From Pseudomonadota bacterium (GTDB taxonomy: Bacteria; Pseudomonadota; Gammaproteobacteria; Competibacterales; Competibacteraceae): a stretch of 57,000 nucleotides of DNA. The DNA is taken from the NCBI GenBank assembly GCA_022709365.1, contig JAKLIY010000029.1:1-57000 (forward strand), given 5' to 3'. Positions 8,116 to 19,500 of this stretch are shown here, piece by piece. The position numbers and the translations under genes were made by a program. Positions within the stretch are counted from its first letter, which is position 1; each line of letters starts with the position of its first letter. The notes under the pieces were generated by a model. That model saw nothing but the letters and a program-made list of their open reading frames with translations. It ran no database searches and had not been told where the DNA came from.

Positions 8116-8381
8116 GCGACCGAGTCGCCCTGATTGAGGAACGGTTGCGAACTGTGCTGGCTCCTGTTTCGCTGGACATCATTGACGACAGCGCCGCCCA
8201 TGCGGGTCACGCCGGGGCCAGGGACGGTGGTCATTTCACGGTCCGTATCGTTTCCGCCGCCTTTGCCGGCAAAACCCTGATTCAGCGCCATCGCCTGATC
8301 TACGCAGCGCTGGCCGATCTGATGCACCGGGACATTCACGCCTTGAGTATCAGCAAGGCAAAAACCCCCGATGAAGCCTAA
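8112..8381 (+). CDS. bolA: BolA family protein
   Basis: The 89-residue protein begins [18 protein letters not shown] and contains [19 protein letters not shown], then [21 protein letters not shown], the BolA core with the invariant His of QRHRLIY. BolA proteins partner with monothiol glutaredoxins in iron-sulfur cluster handling and affect morphology under stress. The four-base overlap with yciI (ATGA) indicates coupling. It is closer to BolA than IbaG from the GH-rich loop, but this was not tested against both families. Confidence 0.93.
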   Translation: MSDRVALIEERLRTVLAPVSLDIIDDSAAHAGHAGARDGGHFTVRIVSAAFAGKTLIQRHRLIYAALADLMHRDIHALSISKAKTPDEA

Positions 8382-8418
8382 CCTTTCTGGCCACTGGCCT
8401 ACCCCTGGAAACAACGAG

Positions 8419-9369
8419 ATGAATACATTGAACTCACGGATTTTCCCCCTGCTGGCCCTCTCTTCCGCCCTATTGCTGTCGACTGCGGTGCTAGCCGCTG
8501 AAGACAAGAAGCCGGAAGCTGCTCCTGCTGCCCCCACTGCGATCCCGGTCAAGCCTGTTGCCGCCTCGCAACCCGCGTTCACTGTTCCTGATCCGGTCGC
8601 AGTGGTCAATGGAACACCGATTCCCAAGGCGACTTTCAATCAGTACGCTCAGAGAATGAGTGGCCGGGTCAAGACGGATACGCCGGAAGCCAGCAAGGCG
8701 CTGGTTGACCAATTGGTCATGGAAGAATTGCTGGTGCAGGAAGCCAAGAAGCAAAAGCTGACAGACGATCCGGAGATCAAGCAGCAGTTGGCCATGGTTG
8801 AGCGTAGTCTGCTGGCCAGCACCGTCGTGCGGCGGATGCTGAGCGAGAGCGCACCCAGCGAAGACGCCATCAAGAAAGAATACGAAACCGCCGTCGCGGC
8901 GATGAAAGGCAAGGAATACAAAGCCGCTCATATCCTGGTTGATTCTGAGGACAAGGCCAAGGAAATCGTTGCTGAACTGAAGAAAGACGGCAGTAAATTC
9001 GCCGAACTGGCCAAGGCCAAATCCAGCGACAGTTCCGCCGCCAACGGTGGCGATCTGGGCTGGTTCACGCCCAGCATGATGGTCCCGCCCTTTGCGCAGG
9101 CGGTCGCCAAGATGGAGAAAGGCAAATTCAGCGAAGAGCCAGTGCAAACGCCGTTCGGTTGGCATGTCATCCTGCTGGAGGATACTCGCGATGCCACTCC
9201 GCCGTCGCTGGATGAACTGAAGCCACAAATTCAGCAAATGCTGCAAAGCAAGCTGGTCAACGACTATCTGGAAAAGCTGAAGTCCGGCGCCAAGATTGAG
9301 GTGACGGAAATTCAGGTCAGCGCGGCCAAGCCGACTGCCCCGGAAGCGGCCAAGGAAGAGAAGAAGTAA
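8419..9369 (+). CDS. Periplasmic peptidylprolyl isomerase, PpiC/SurA-like
   Basis: The 316-residue protein has a signal peptide (FPLLALSSALLLSTAVLAAED) followed by an Ala/Pro linker. A SurA-N-like helical region runs at about 60-150. A parvulin rotamase domain at about 165-265 carries YKAAHILVDSEDKAKEIV, NGGDLGWFTPSMMVPPFAQA and PFGWHVILLED. It probably assists folding of exported proteins in the periplasm. ATG 8419 is preferred because it places the signal peptide at the N-terminus; an upstream start at 8371 would overlap bolA. The C-terminus is Lys/Glu-rich. A strong hairpin follows at 9381-9416. Confidence 0.9.
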   Translation: MNTLNSRIFPLLALSSALLLSTAVLAAEDKKPEAAPAAPTAIPVKPVAASQPAFTVPDPVAVVNGTPIPKATFNQYAQRMSGRVKTDTPEASKALVDQLVMEELLVQEAKKQKLTDDPEIKQQLAMVERSLLASTVVRRMLSESAPSEDAIKKEYETAVAAMKGKEYKAAHILVDSEDKAKEIVAELKKDGSKFAELAKAKSSDSSAANGGDLGWFTPSMMVPPFAQAVAKMEKGKFSEEPVQTPFGWHVILLEDTRDATPPSLDELKPQIQQMLQSKLVNDYLEKLKSGAKIEVTEIQVSAAKPTAPEAAKEEKK

Positions 9370-9380
9370 GAAATAGCAAG

Positions 9381-9416
9381 ATAGCGAGATAGCGCTGTTG
9401 ATGCGCTACTCGCTAT
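9381..9416. terminator. Bidirectional hairpin between convergent ppiC-like gene and ligA
   Basis: ATAGCGAGATAGCGC (9381-9395) pairs with GCGCTACTCGCTAT (9403-9416), a 14-bp stem with one bulged A and loop TGTTGAT. It lies between convergent stop codons at 9369 and 9448. There is no clean T-run, so it may act as a transcript-end or stabilising hairpin rather than a canonical intrinsic terminator. Confidence 0.6.
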
Positions 9417-9447
9417 TCTCATCGCTCCAATCCCATGGAGTTTTCAT

Positions 9448-12335
<2,888 letters not shown>

Positions 12336-12418
12336 GAGTCGAAAGCCCGGTTGTTTGCCTGTTTCAAGCCTATTGTAGGAGGGTGGCGGCTGATACTGAA
12401 ATCCTGTTGCCCATCCGC

Positions 12419-15400
12419 CTAACCGACCCCGGCCAAGCGCACGGCTTCCGCGACATCGACTGCGACTAGCCGAGACACACCTGGTTCCTGCATGGTGACG
12501 CCCGCCAAATGCTGGGCGATTTCCATCGTCGCCTTATTATGCGTGATGAAAATGAACTGCACCCGCGCCGCCATATCCTGGACCAGCGACCCGAAGCGCC
12601 GGACATTGGCCTCATCCAGGGGGGCGTCCACCTCATCCAGCAGGCAGAAGGGCGCTGGATTGAGCTGGAAAATGGCGAACACCAGGGCGACCGCAGTGAG
12701 CGCCTTTTCCCCGCCGGACATGAGGCTGATCGAACCGATGCGCTTGCCGGGCGGCTTGGCCATGATGGCGATCCCGGCATCCAGCACATCTTCGCCGGTC
12801 AATTCCAGATGAGCTTCACCGCCACCGAACAGGCGAGGAAATAATTCCTGCAAACCGGCGTTGACCAGCTCGAACGTCTCGCGAAACCGGGCGCGGGTTT
12901 CGCGATCGATCTTGCGGATCGCGTCTTCCAGCGTAGTCAGCGCTTCCAGCAAATCGGCATTCTGGGCATCGAGATATTGTTGGCGCTCCGAGGCTTGGGC
13001 GAACTCTTCTATCGCCGCCAAGTTAATCGCCCCCAACCGCTGGATGCGCCGCTCCACCTGTTCCAGCCGCGCTAGCCAATCGCTTTCAATCGCGGTTGCC
13101 GGCAGTGTCGGCGACACCGTTTCCGGGGTAGTCTCCCACTCTTGTAACTGTTCACGCAGGTTTTGCTGCTTGACGCGCGCCTCACCCAGCGCTAACCGCT
13201 GCTCCTCGATCTGTCGGCGCTGGGCCTCAGCCTGCCGCTCGCAGCGGCCGCGGCCCTGTTCGCCCGCAGCCAGTTCGGCATCCTGAGCCTCCAATCGCCG
13301 GCGGGCTTCACCCAGTTCTGCCTCAACCGCCAGTCGGGTTTCCAGCCAGTCCGCTAATTCATCTCCCGCCGCCGCCAGGAGTTCATCGCTGTCCGCGGTT
13401 CGTTCCATAGCCAATCGGTCACGCCGTTCCTGTAACTGGCGTTGCTGAAGGTCCAAACGTTCCAGCGCCCGGTCAGCAGAAGCGACCTGCACCCGCAGCC
13501 CTTCCAACGTCGCCGCTTGCCGGGTTGCCGCTTGCCGGGCTGTTTCGATGCGGGCGCGACATTGCCGGTGTTCCACCTGCAACCGCTCCCGGCGGGCGCT
13601 CAGTTCCGTCTGCTCTGTGCGCAGACCCTCCAGAGTCAGCAACGCTTCTTCCAGCCGCAATCGGGCCAGTTGCACCTGTTCCCGATCCTGTTCGCATTGA
13701 TCATCCAGTTCGGCCTGTTCCCCGACCAGCGCCTCGGTGCGGGCGCGGGCCTGTTCCCAGCGGGCCTGCGCCGTATTGACCGCCGCCTGAGCACCGGCCT
13801 GATCACGATGGCCCTGATTAACCGCCTGTTGCCCGTCGCGGCGCTGCTGTTCCAGTTCGCGTTGCTGATCGCGCAGTTGGCTAAGTTGCACGGTTTGTCG
13901 TTCAACCTCCAGCGCATCCCCGTCCAGCGCCACTTCCAGTTGGCGAATTTCCCGCTCACGGGCCAGTACGCCATTCTCCTCAGCGCCACGCCGCAACCGC
14001 AGCCAATGGCGACCGCACCAGATGCCTTCCGGCGTGACCAGGGTTTCGCCCTCCCGCAAGCCCGGGCGGTTCGCCAAGGCCTCGGTGAGATTAGCGGCGG
14101 TTTGCACTCCGTCCACTAGGCCCATCAGCGGCCATGGTGCTTGAATTCGCGCGGCTAACGCTCCCCCTCCCCGACCCTCCCCCACGAGGGGGGAGGGAGT
14201 ATAGTCGGATTCCCCTTTCTCTACGAGAGGAGAGGGAGTGTGGTCCGGCCCCCCCTCCCCTCGTGGGAGGGGGCTGGGGGGAGGGGGAGATAACGGTGGT
14301 TCGAACAGCGTCAGCCGACCGTGGGACAGTGCGGTGTGCGCAGCAGATGCCGGTTCATCGAGGTCGGAAACGCAGATCGCGTCCAGCCAGCCGGCCAGCG
14401 TCGCCTCCACTGCTGCCTCCCAGCCGGATTCCACATTCAGTTGCTCTGCCAGGCGAGGCGTATCAGCCAACCCTTGGGTATGCAACCAATCGTTCACACC
14501 ACCCTTATGCCGGCCCAGCGCCGCCTCTTGGAGCGTATTCAACGAGGTCAGTCGGCCCCGTTCGGTCTGCAACCGTTCCTGCGTAGCCCGCAGTTGTTGA
14601 TCCACCTGCTGACGGACTTCCCGGGTGGCATTTAGCTCAACCTCGGTTTGCGCCAGTTGCTCCTGAGCGCCGCGCAACACCTCAGCAATTGACTGTTCCA
14701 TTTCCCGCAGTTCGACCAGTTGTTCTTCCAGGTCTGCACTGGCCAACTGCTCCTGTTCAAAGCGCAGCCGTTCCAGCCGGCGTTCACCCTGCAACAATTG
14801 CCGGTCCAGATGTTCGATCCGGGTGCGCTCCACTTCGATCTGCCGCTGGATTTCGCCGTGACGCCGGTTGAAATCCTCCCAATCACCCTGACCTTCCCGC
14901 AAAGCGGCTTCAGTCGCCGACAATGCCGCGTCAGCTTCCGTCTCGTCGGTCAGCCATCGCGCTCGTTCCGGCTCAGCCTCCGCCAGAGCCACGGCTAATT
15001 CATCCCGTTGTTCCCGGTCCAGCGCCCATTGCGTCTCGACCTGTTCCAGCGCTAGCAACGTCTGTCGCCAGTCCTCGTCGCGCCGACGTTGCAATTCCCG
15101 CTGATGCTGCAGGTACTGTTCCAGCCGGCTGATTTCAGCGCCCGCCTGGTAATAACGCCCTTGGGCGGCATTGAACGCCTCGTTGTAATCCGCCCGTCGC
15201 GCCCGGCCAGTTTCCATTAGCGTCTCCAGCCGGCGCTGTTCAGCGAACAGCGCCTCCAGGGCCGTTTCCTGCTGGCGCACCGCTTGCTCGTGATCTTGCA
15301 TTTCATCGTGCAGGGTGCGCCAGCGCAAGGTCAATAATTCCGCCCGCAACCGGCGTTCTTCGGCACGATAATCGCGGTACTGTTCGGCAGCCTTAGCCTG

Positions 15401-16030
15401 GCGTTGCAAGTGTTGAAGCTGCCGGTTTAATTCCTCGCGCACATCATTGAGCCGGTCGAGATTTTCCCGGGCATGACGAATACGGGTCTCAGTCTCGCGG
15501 CGACGCTCCTTGTATTTGGAGATGCCTGCTGCTTCTTCCAGAAACAGTCGCAAATCCTCCGGTCGGGCCTCGACCACCCGCGAAATCATGCCCTGTTCAA
15601 TAATGGCGTAGCTGCGCGGCCCCAGTCCGGTGCCCAGGAAAATGTCGGCAATGTCGCGGCGACGACAACGGCTGCCATTCAGAAAATAGCTGGACTGGCC
15701 ATCACGACCGACCAGCCGCCGGATCGCGATTTCGGCATAACTGGCCCAGGGACCGCCCAGACGGCCGGCGCTGTTGTCAAACACCAGTTCGATGGATGCT
15801 TGGCCGACCGGTTTGCGGCTGGCGGAACCGTTGAAAATCACATCGCTCATCGTCTCGCCGCGCAGGCTGCGGGCCGAGCTTTCGCCCATCACCCAGCGCA
15901 CAGCGTCGATGATATTGGATTTGCCGCAACCGTTAGGACCCACCACGCCGACCAGGTTACCGGGCAAATGCAGCACCGTAGGGTCCACGAATGACTTGAA
16001 CCCCGCCAGCTTGATCTTGCTTAACCGCAT
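12419..16030 (-). CDS. smc: Chromosome segregation ATPase Smc with a repeat-derived hinge insertion
   Basis: Smc is the long-arm ATPase of the Smc-ScpAB condensin. The 1203-residue product has Walker A GPNGCGKSNIIDAV near residue 32. Coiled coils run at about 160-500 and 680-1010, with a hinge at about 510-670. The signature motif SLMSGGEKALTAVAL and Walker B FCLLDEVDAPLDEAN sit near the C-terminus. Within the hinge, residues about 580-623 are encoded by a GC-rich palindromic repeat (14161-14290), reading SPLPRGEGGPDH, TPSPLVEKGESDY and TPSPLVGEGRGGG. The frame stays open through it, and the protein is about 40 residues longer than the roughly 1160 I recall for Pseudomonas Smc. It begins 29 bases after chpC. 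Confidence 0.96.
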   Translation of the reverse strand: MRLSKIKLAGFKSFVDPTVLHLPGNLVGVVGPNGCGKSNIIDAVRWVMGESSARSLRGETMSDVIFNGSASRKPVGQASIELVFDNSAGRLGGPWASYAEIAIRRLVGRDGQSSYFLNGSRCRRRDIADIFLGTGLGPRSYAIIEQGMISRVVEARPEDLRLFLEEAAGISKYKERRRETETRIRHARENLDRLNDVREELNRQLQHLQRQAKAAEQYRDYRAEERRLRAELLTLRWRTLHDEMQDHEQAVRQQETALEALFAEQRRLETLMETGRARRADYNEAFNAAQGRYYQAGAEISRLEQYLQHQRELQRRRDEDWRQTLLALEQVETQWALDREQRDELAVALAEAEPERARWLTDETEADAALSATEAALREGQGDWEDFNRRHGEIQRQIEVERTRIEHLDRQLLQGERRLERLRFEQEQLASADLEEQLVELREMEQSIAEVLRGAQEQLAQTEVELNATREVRQQVDQQLRATQERLQTERGRLTSLNTLQEAALGRHKGGVNDWLHTQGLADTPRLAEQLNVESGWEAAVEATLAGWLDAICVSDLDEPASAAHTALSHGRLTLFEPPLSPPPPSPLPRGEGGPDHTPSPLVEKGESDYTPSPLVGEGRGGGALAARIQAPWPLMGLVDGVQTAANLTEALANRPGLREGETLVTPEGIWCGRHWLRLRRGAEENGVLAREREIRQLEVALDGDALEVERQTVQLSQLRDQQRELEQQRRDGQQAVNQGHRDQAGAQAAVNTAQARWEQARARTEALVGEQAELDDQCEQDREQVQLARLRLEEALLTLEGLRTEQTELSARRERLQVEHRQCRARIETARQAATRQAATLEGLRVQVASADRALERLDLQQRQLQERRDRLAMERTADSDELLAAAGDELADWLETRLAVEAELGEARRRLEAQDAELAAGEQGRGRCERQAEAQRRQIEEQRLALGEARVKQQNLREQLQEWETTPETVSPTLPATAIESDWLARLEQVERRIQRLGAINLAAIEEFAQASERQQYLDAQNADLLEALTTLEDAIRKIDRETRARFRETFELVNAGLQELFPRLFGGGEAHLELTGEDVLDAGIAIMAKPPGKRIGSISLMSGGEKALTAVALVFAIFQLNPAPFCLLDEVDAPLDEANVRRFGSLVQDMAARVQFIFITHNKATMEIAQHLAGVTMQEPGVSRLVAVDVAEAVRLAGVG
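14161..14290. repeat. GC-rich palindromic repeat inserted in smc (SPL-GEG type)
   Basis: The segment is built of three hairpin units. CCTCCCCC-ACGAG-GGGGGAGG is centred on 14184-14188. An imperfect CTCT/AGAG-type unit is centred on 14223-14227. CCCCCTCCC-CTCGT-GGGAGGGGG is centred on 14260-14264. Unit spacing is 37-39 bases, and units one and two share ACGAG and a trailing GAGGGAGT. Strongly biased C-tracts and G-tracts differ from the surrounding codon use. This resembles short palindromic repeats that translate as PSPL..GEG, known to be scattered in some proteobacterial genomes. A related piece lies at 47436-47468. Confidence 0.85.
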
Positions 16031-16059
16031 GGAAACGTCAGACGTCGACTCCGCACCGG

Positions 16060-16524
16060 TCAGGCCCGCCGCACCAGCGGTTGTAGTACCGCCTCAATCG
16101 CGTCCATATCGGGAATCAGCACTGACTGATCCTGATAGCGCGCCCAGCTCAGGACGCCCGGCCGTTGTTGCTCAGCCTCGGCGATTTCCCGATCCTGATC
16201 GATATCTTGGCGTTGCAGGTTCAGCGGGCGCGGCGCGGCGGTGCCCAGGATGCCGAAATGTGGCAACCGGGAATCAGCGCCCAGGGTGTTGACAATGATC
16301 ACCCGGGAATTGAGATCGGCATCCGGCGCCACGCTAAAAATCCACCGTCCCAGGCTGATCAAGGGAGTCGTCAGGTTATGCCACAGCATGGCCCCGACCA
16401 CCCAGTTGGGAGCCGATTCGATGCGCAAGGGCGTGGCGAAGGGCAAAACCTCGACGACGAGGCTATTGGGCAGGATCACTTGTCCACCCTGGACGGTGAT
16501 GAGGAGACAACGGAGATTATCCAT
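16060..16524 (-). CDS. chpC: CheW-like protein of the pilus chemosensory cluster (ChpC-like)
   Basis: The 154-residue protein is a single CheW domain: MDNLRCLLITVQGGQVILPNS, VVEVLPFATPLRIE, NWVVGAMLWHNLTTPLISLGRW and SRVIIVNTLGADSRLPHFGIL. CheW domains link chemoreceptors to CheA kinases. It follows the ChpA-like kinase by nine bases, the position ChpC occupies in Pseudomonas, so it is called ChpC-like on domain and context. It is divergent from the second CheW protein (23741-24319), and its role as an alternative coupling protein is inferred. Confidence 0.8.
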   Translation of the reverse strand: MDNLRCLLITVQGGQVILPNSLVVEVLPFATPLRIESAPNWVVGAMLWHNLTTPLISLGRWIFSVAPDADLNSRVIIVNTLGADSRLPHFGILGTAAPRPLNLQRQDIDQDREIAEAEQQRPGVLSWARYQDQSVLIPDMDAIEAVLQPLVRRA

Positions 16525-16533
16525 TTGCGGGTA

Positions 16534-19500
16534 TCAGGTCATCAAATCCAGGGCGCGTTCGCCGAGGATGTTGCGAATCGATTCCATCAACTGATCTTCC
16601 TGATAGGGCTTGGTCAGGTAGTCATTGACCCCGAGACTCATGGCCCGCTCGCGGTGCTTTTCACCGCTGCGCGAAGTGACCATGATGATCGGCAAATGCC
16701 GAAGATTACTCTGATTACGGACATGGGCAACTACTTCAAAGCCATCCATGCGCGGCATTTCGATGTCCAAAATCGCCAGATCAGGCACCTGAGTTTGCAG
16801 CATGGCCACGGCGTCCAGACCGTCCTTGGCGGTGATCGCATGAATGTTATGGCGCTCCAGAATGCGCGCTGTCACCTTGCGCATGGTAATCGAGTCGTCG
16901 ATGACCATAATGGTGAATTTCTCTTGGCGGGCCTCCTGACGCGCCGCCCGCAGGGCGCGGCTTTCCATCTGCTTCTGGCGCTGGGAACCGATGTTACGTA
17001 CCAACGCCGCCAGTTCCAAAACCACCACCACCCGACCGTCGCCCAGCACCGTCGCCCCGGAAATACCCGGCACGCCGTTAAACTGAGGGCTGATCGGCTT
17101 GACGATAATTTCCTGGTTGCCCATCACCGCTTCAACTTGCAGGGCGGCGCTGGCTTCCGCACTGCGGAACAACAGTGTCGGCGGGCGGCGATCCTTGACT
17201 TCCTCAAAGGGCAGGACGTGCTCGCTGCTGACCAGAATACCGAGATTATGCACTGGATAATGGCGATCGCTGTATGGATGCTGCACCGGCTCGCCGGTCA
17301 GATAGGCCTGGAACTCGCTCTCCTTGAGCCGGGTCACCACTTCGATGCTCAGCAGGGGAATAGCGAACACGCCCTCGCCAGCCTGCACCAACAGCGCCTG
17401 CGTGACCGCCAGCGAGAAGGGCAAACGGATAATGAAACGGGTGCCTTGGCCAGGGTCGGTCTGGATTAATAATGCGCCGCGCATGGCACGGATGGCTTCA
17501 TTGACTACGTCCATGCCGACGCCGCGCCCGGAGACTTGGGTGACGGTAACGGCAGTGGAAAATCCGGGGCGCAGCAGCAAAGCAATCAGTTCCTCCGGGG
17601 TCGCCGGCTGTCCCGGCAATAACAAGCCTTTTTCTTCCCCCTTAGTACGGATCGCCGCGAAATTGAGGCCTGCGCCGTCATCGTTCAATTCCAGCACCAA
17701 TTCCGCGCCTTCCCGGCGCAGACTGAGCGCGATCGTACCAATTTCGGGCTTGCCCGCCGTCCGACGTTGCTCCGGCGCTTCGATACCATGCGCCAGGGAA
17801 TTGCGTAGCATGTGCTCCAGCGGCGCCAACATGCTCTCCAACACTGTGCGGTCGACCTCCGCTTCCTCACCGCCGACCAGCAGTTCAGCACGCTTGCCCA
17901 AATCCTGGGATGCCTGCCGCACAACCCGGCGCAGTCGGGGAATGACGCTGCCGAAGCGCACCATGCCAGTGCGCATCAGCCCTTGCTGGATTTCCTTGTT
18001 CACCTTGCCCTGCTGATCAAGCAGCGTGGTGATCTCCCGGGCGTGCTCGCCCAGCGTATTGCCGACATTGCCCAAGTCGTCGGCGATTTCCATCAATGAC
18101 CGGCTGACTTGTTGCAATTCGGTGAAGCGATCCAGTTCCAGCGGATCAAATTCCTGTTGATGCGCTTTCGTGCCTTGATCCTGACGGGATTGAATGCGCG
18201 CCTCAGCCTGAGTGGCCAGATGGGTGACCTGGCGACGCAAGCGGGTGATGGTTTGCTCCAGGTCATTGAGGTTGTTACCCATCGCACTGATGCCCTGATC
18301 GATACGGGCGCGGAAGATGCTACTCTCGCCCATCTGGTTGACCAAGGTATTCAACAACGCGGCACTGACGCGGATAGCGTCCGTCGGCGCGGCAGCGGGC
18401 GGTTCGGCGGGACGACGCGCCGCAAGAATCGCCATGGGCGCGGTCAACGCGACGGGCGCAGGTGCCGCTGGCTTGAGCCGTTCTGCGGATTGGCTACTCA
18501 GCACGTCATGCAATGCGTTGATCAACTCGGGGCGGGTCACGGGTTGTACGCCGCTTAGAATCCCGGCCAACATCTGATGCAGACCATCCATGGCGCTCTG
18601 CACTTGGTCCAATACCAACGCGGACATTTTCAAGACGCCCTTGCCCAGAGCGTCCAGCACCGCTTCGGCAGCGTGGGCGACATCGCCGACGGTCATGAAA
18701 CCGGCCATCCGCGAACTGCCCTTGAGAGTGTGCATTTCGCGGCGCAGATCATTCAGCAACTCGACGCTATCCGGTTGGCCGCGCAATTGCTGCAAGATGG
18801 TATCGCTGGAGTCGAGAATCTCGCCGGCCTCGATCTGAAAGACCTGCACCAGTTCCTGATCGAGTTCGGTCATGGCCCGGAACGAAACCGGCTCCACGAC
18901 CGCTGCCGCCGGTTCCAGAACGCCGACCGGCCGAGCGTCTGGCTGCTCGCCGGTGGTCACCGTATCAGCTAACCGGTGCAGATCATGAATCAGCTCGGTT
19001 GCAGCCGCCGGATTCACGCCACTGGCAGCTTCCGCCAGCATCTGATTCAAACGGTCCAAAGCATGCTGCAGGGTATCGAGCACCACCGGCGTTGCCTGAC
19101 CCAACCCCTTACCCAGCGCATCCAGCACCGATTCAGCAGCGTGGGCCAGATCGCCGACCGTCATGATGCCGGCCATCCGCGAACTGCCTTTCAGGGTATG
19201 CATACCCCGGCGCAAGTCGTTCAGCAATCCAGTGTGGCCCGGCTCAGCGCCCAATCGTTGCAGGATAGCGTCGCTGGCATCAAGAATCTCGGCAGCTTCG
19301 TATTGGAAAACCTGCGCCAGTTCCACATCGATCGCCAGGGCCATGACCGGCTCTGGAATCGCTGTCTTGACCGGCGTAACGCCTTCAACAGGAAGCGCTT
19401 CAGGCGGCGGCACCTCGATAGCAACGGATTTGATCGATGCTTCCGCTTCAAGCGCTTCGACCAACGGAGGCGTAGCGGCCGGCACTGCCTGTGACAGCGC

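Noticed and set aside
14161..14290. Possible CRISPR array
   Set aside because: The three units differ from each other and there are no regular unique spacers; the pattern is that of palindromic repeats within an open coding frame.
16165..17469. Long plus-strand open frame of 434 codons inside chpA
   Set aside because: It is the antisense of the CheW/receiver region; composition is His/Gln/Arg-rich as in GC-rich shadows and no motif is present.
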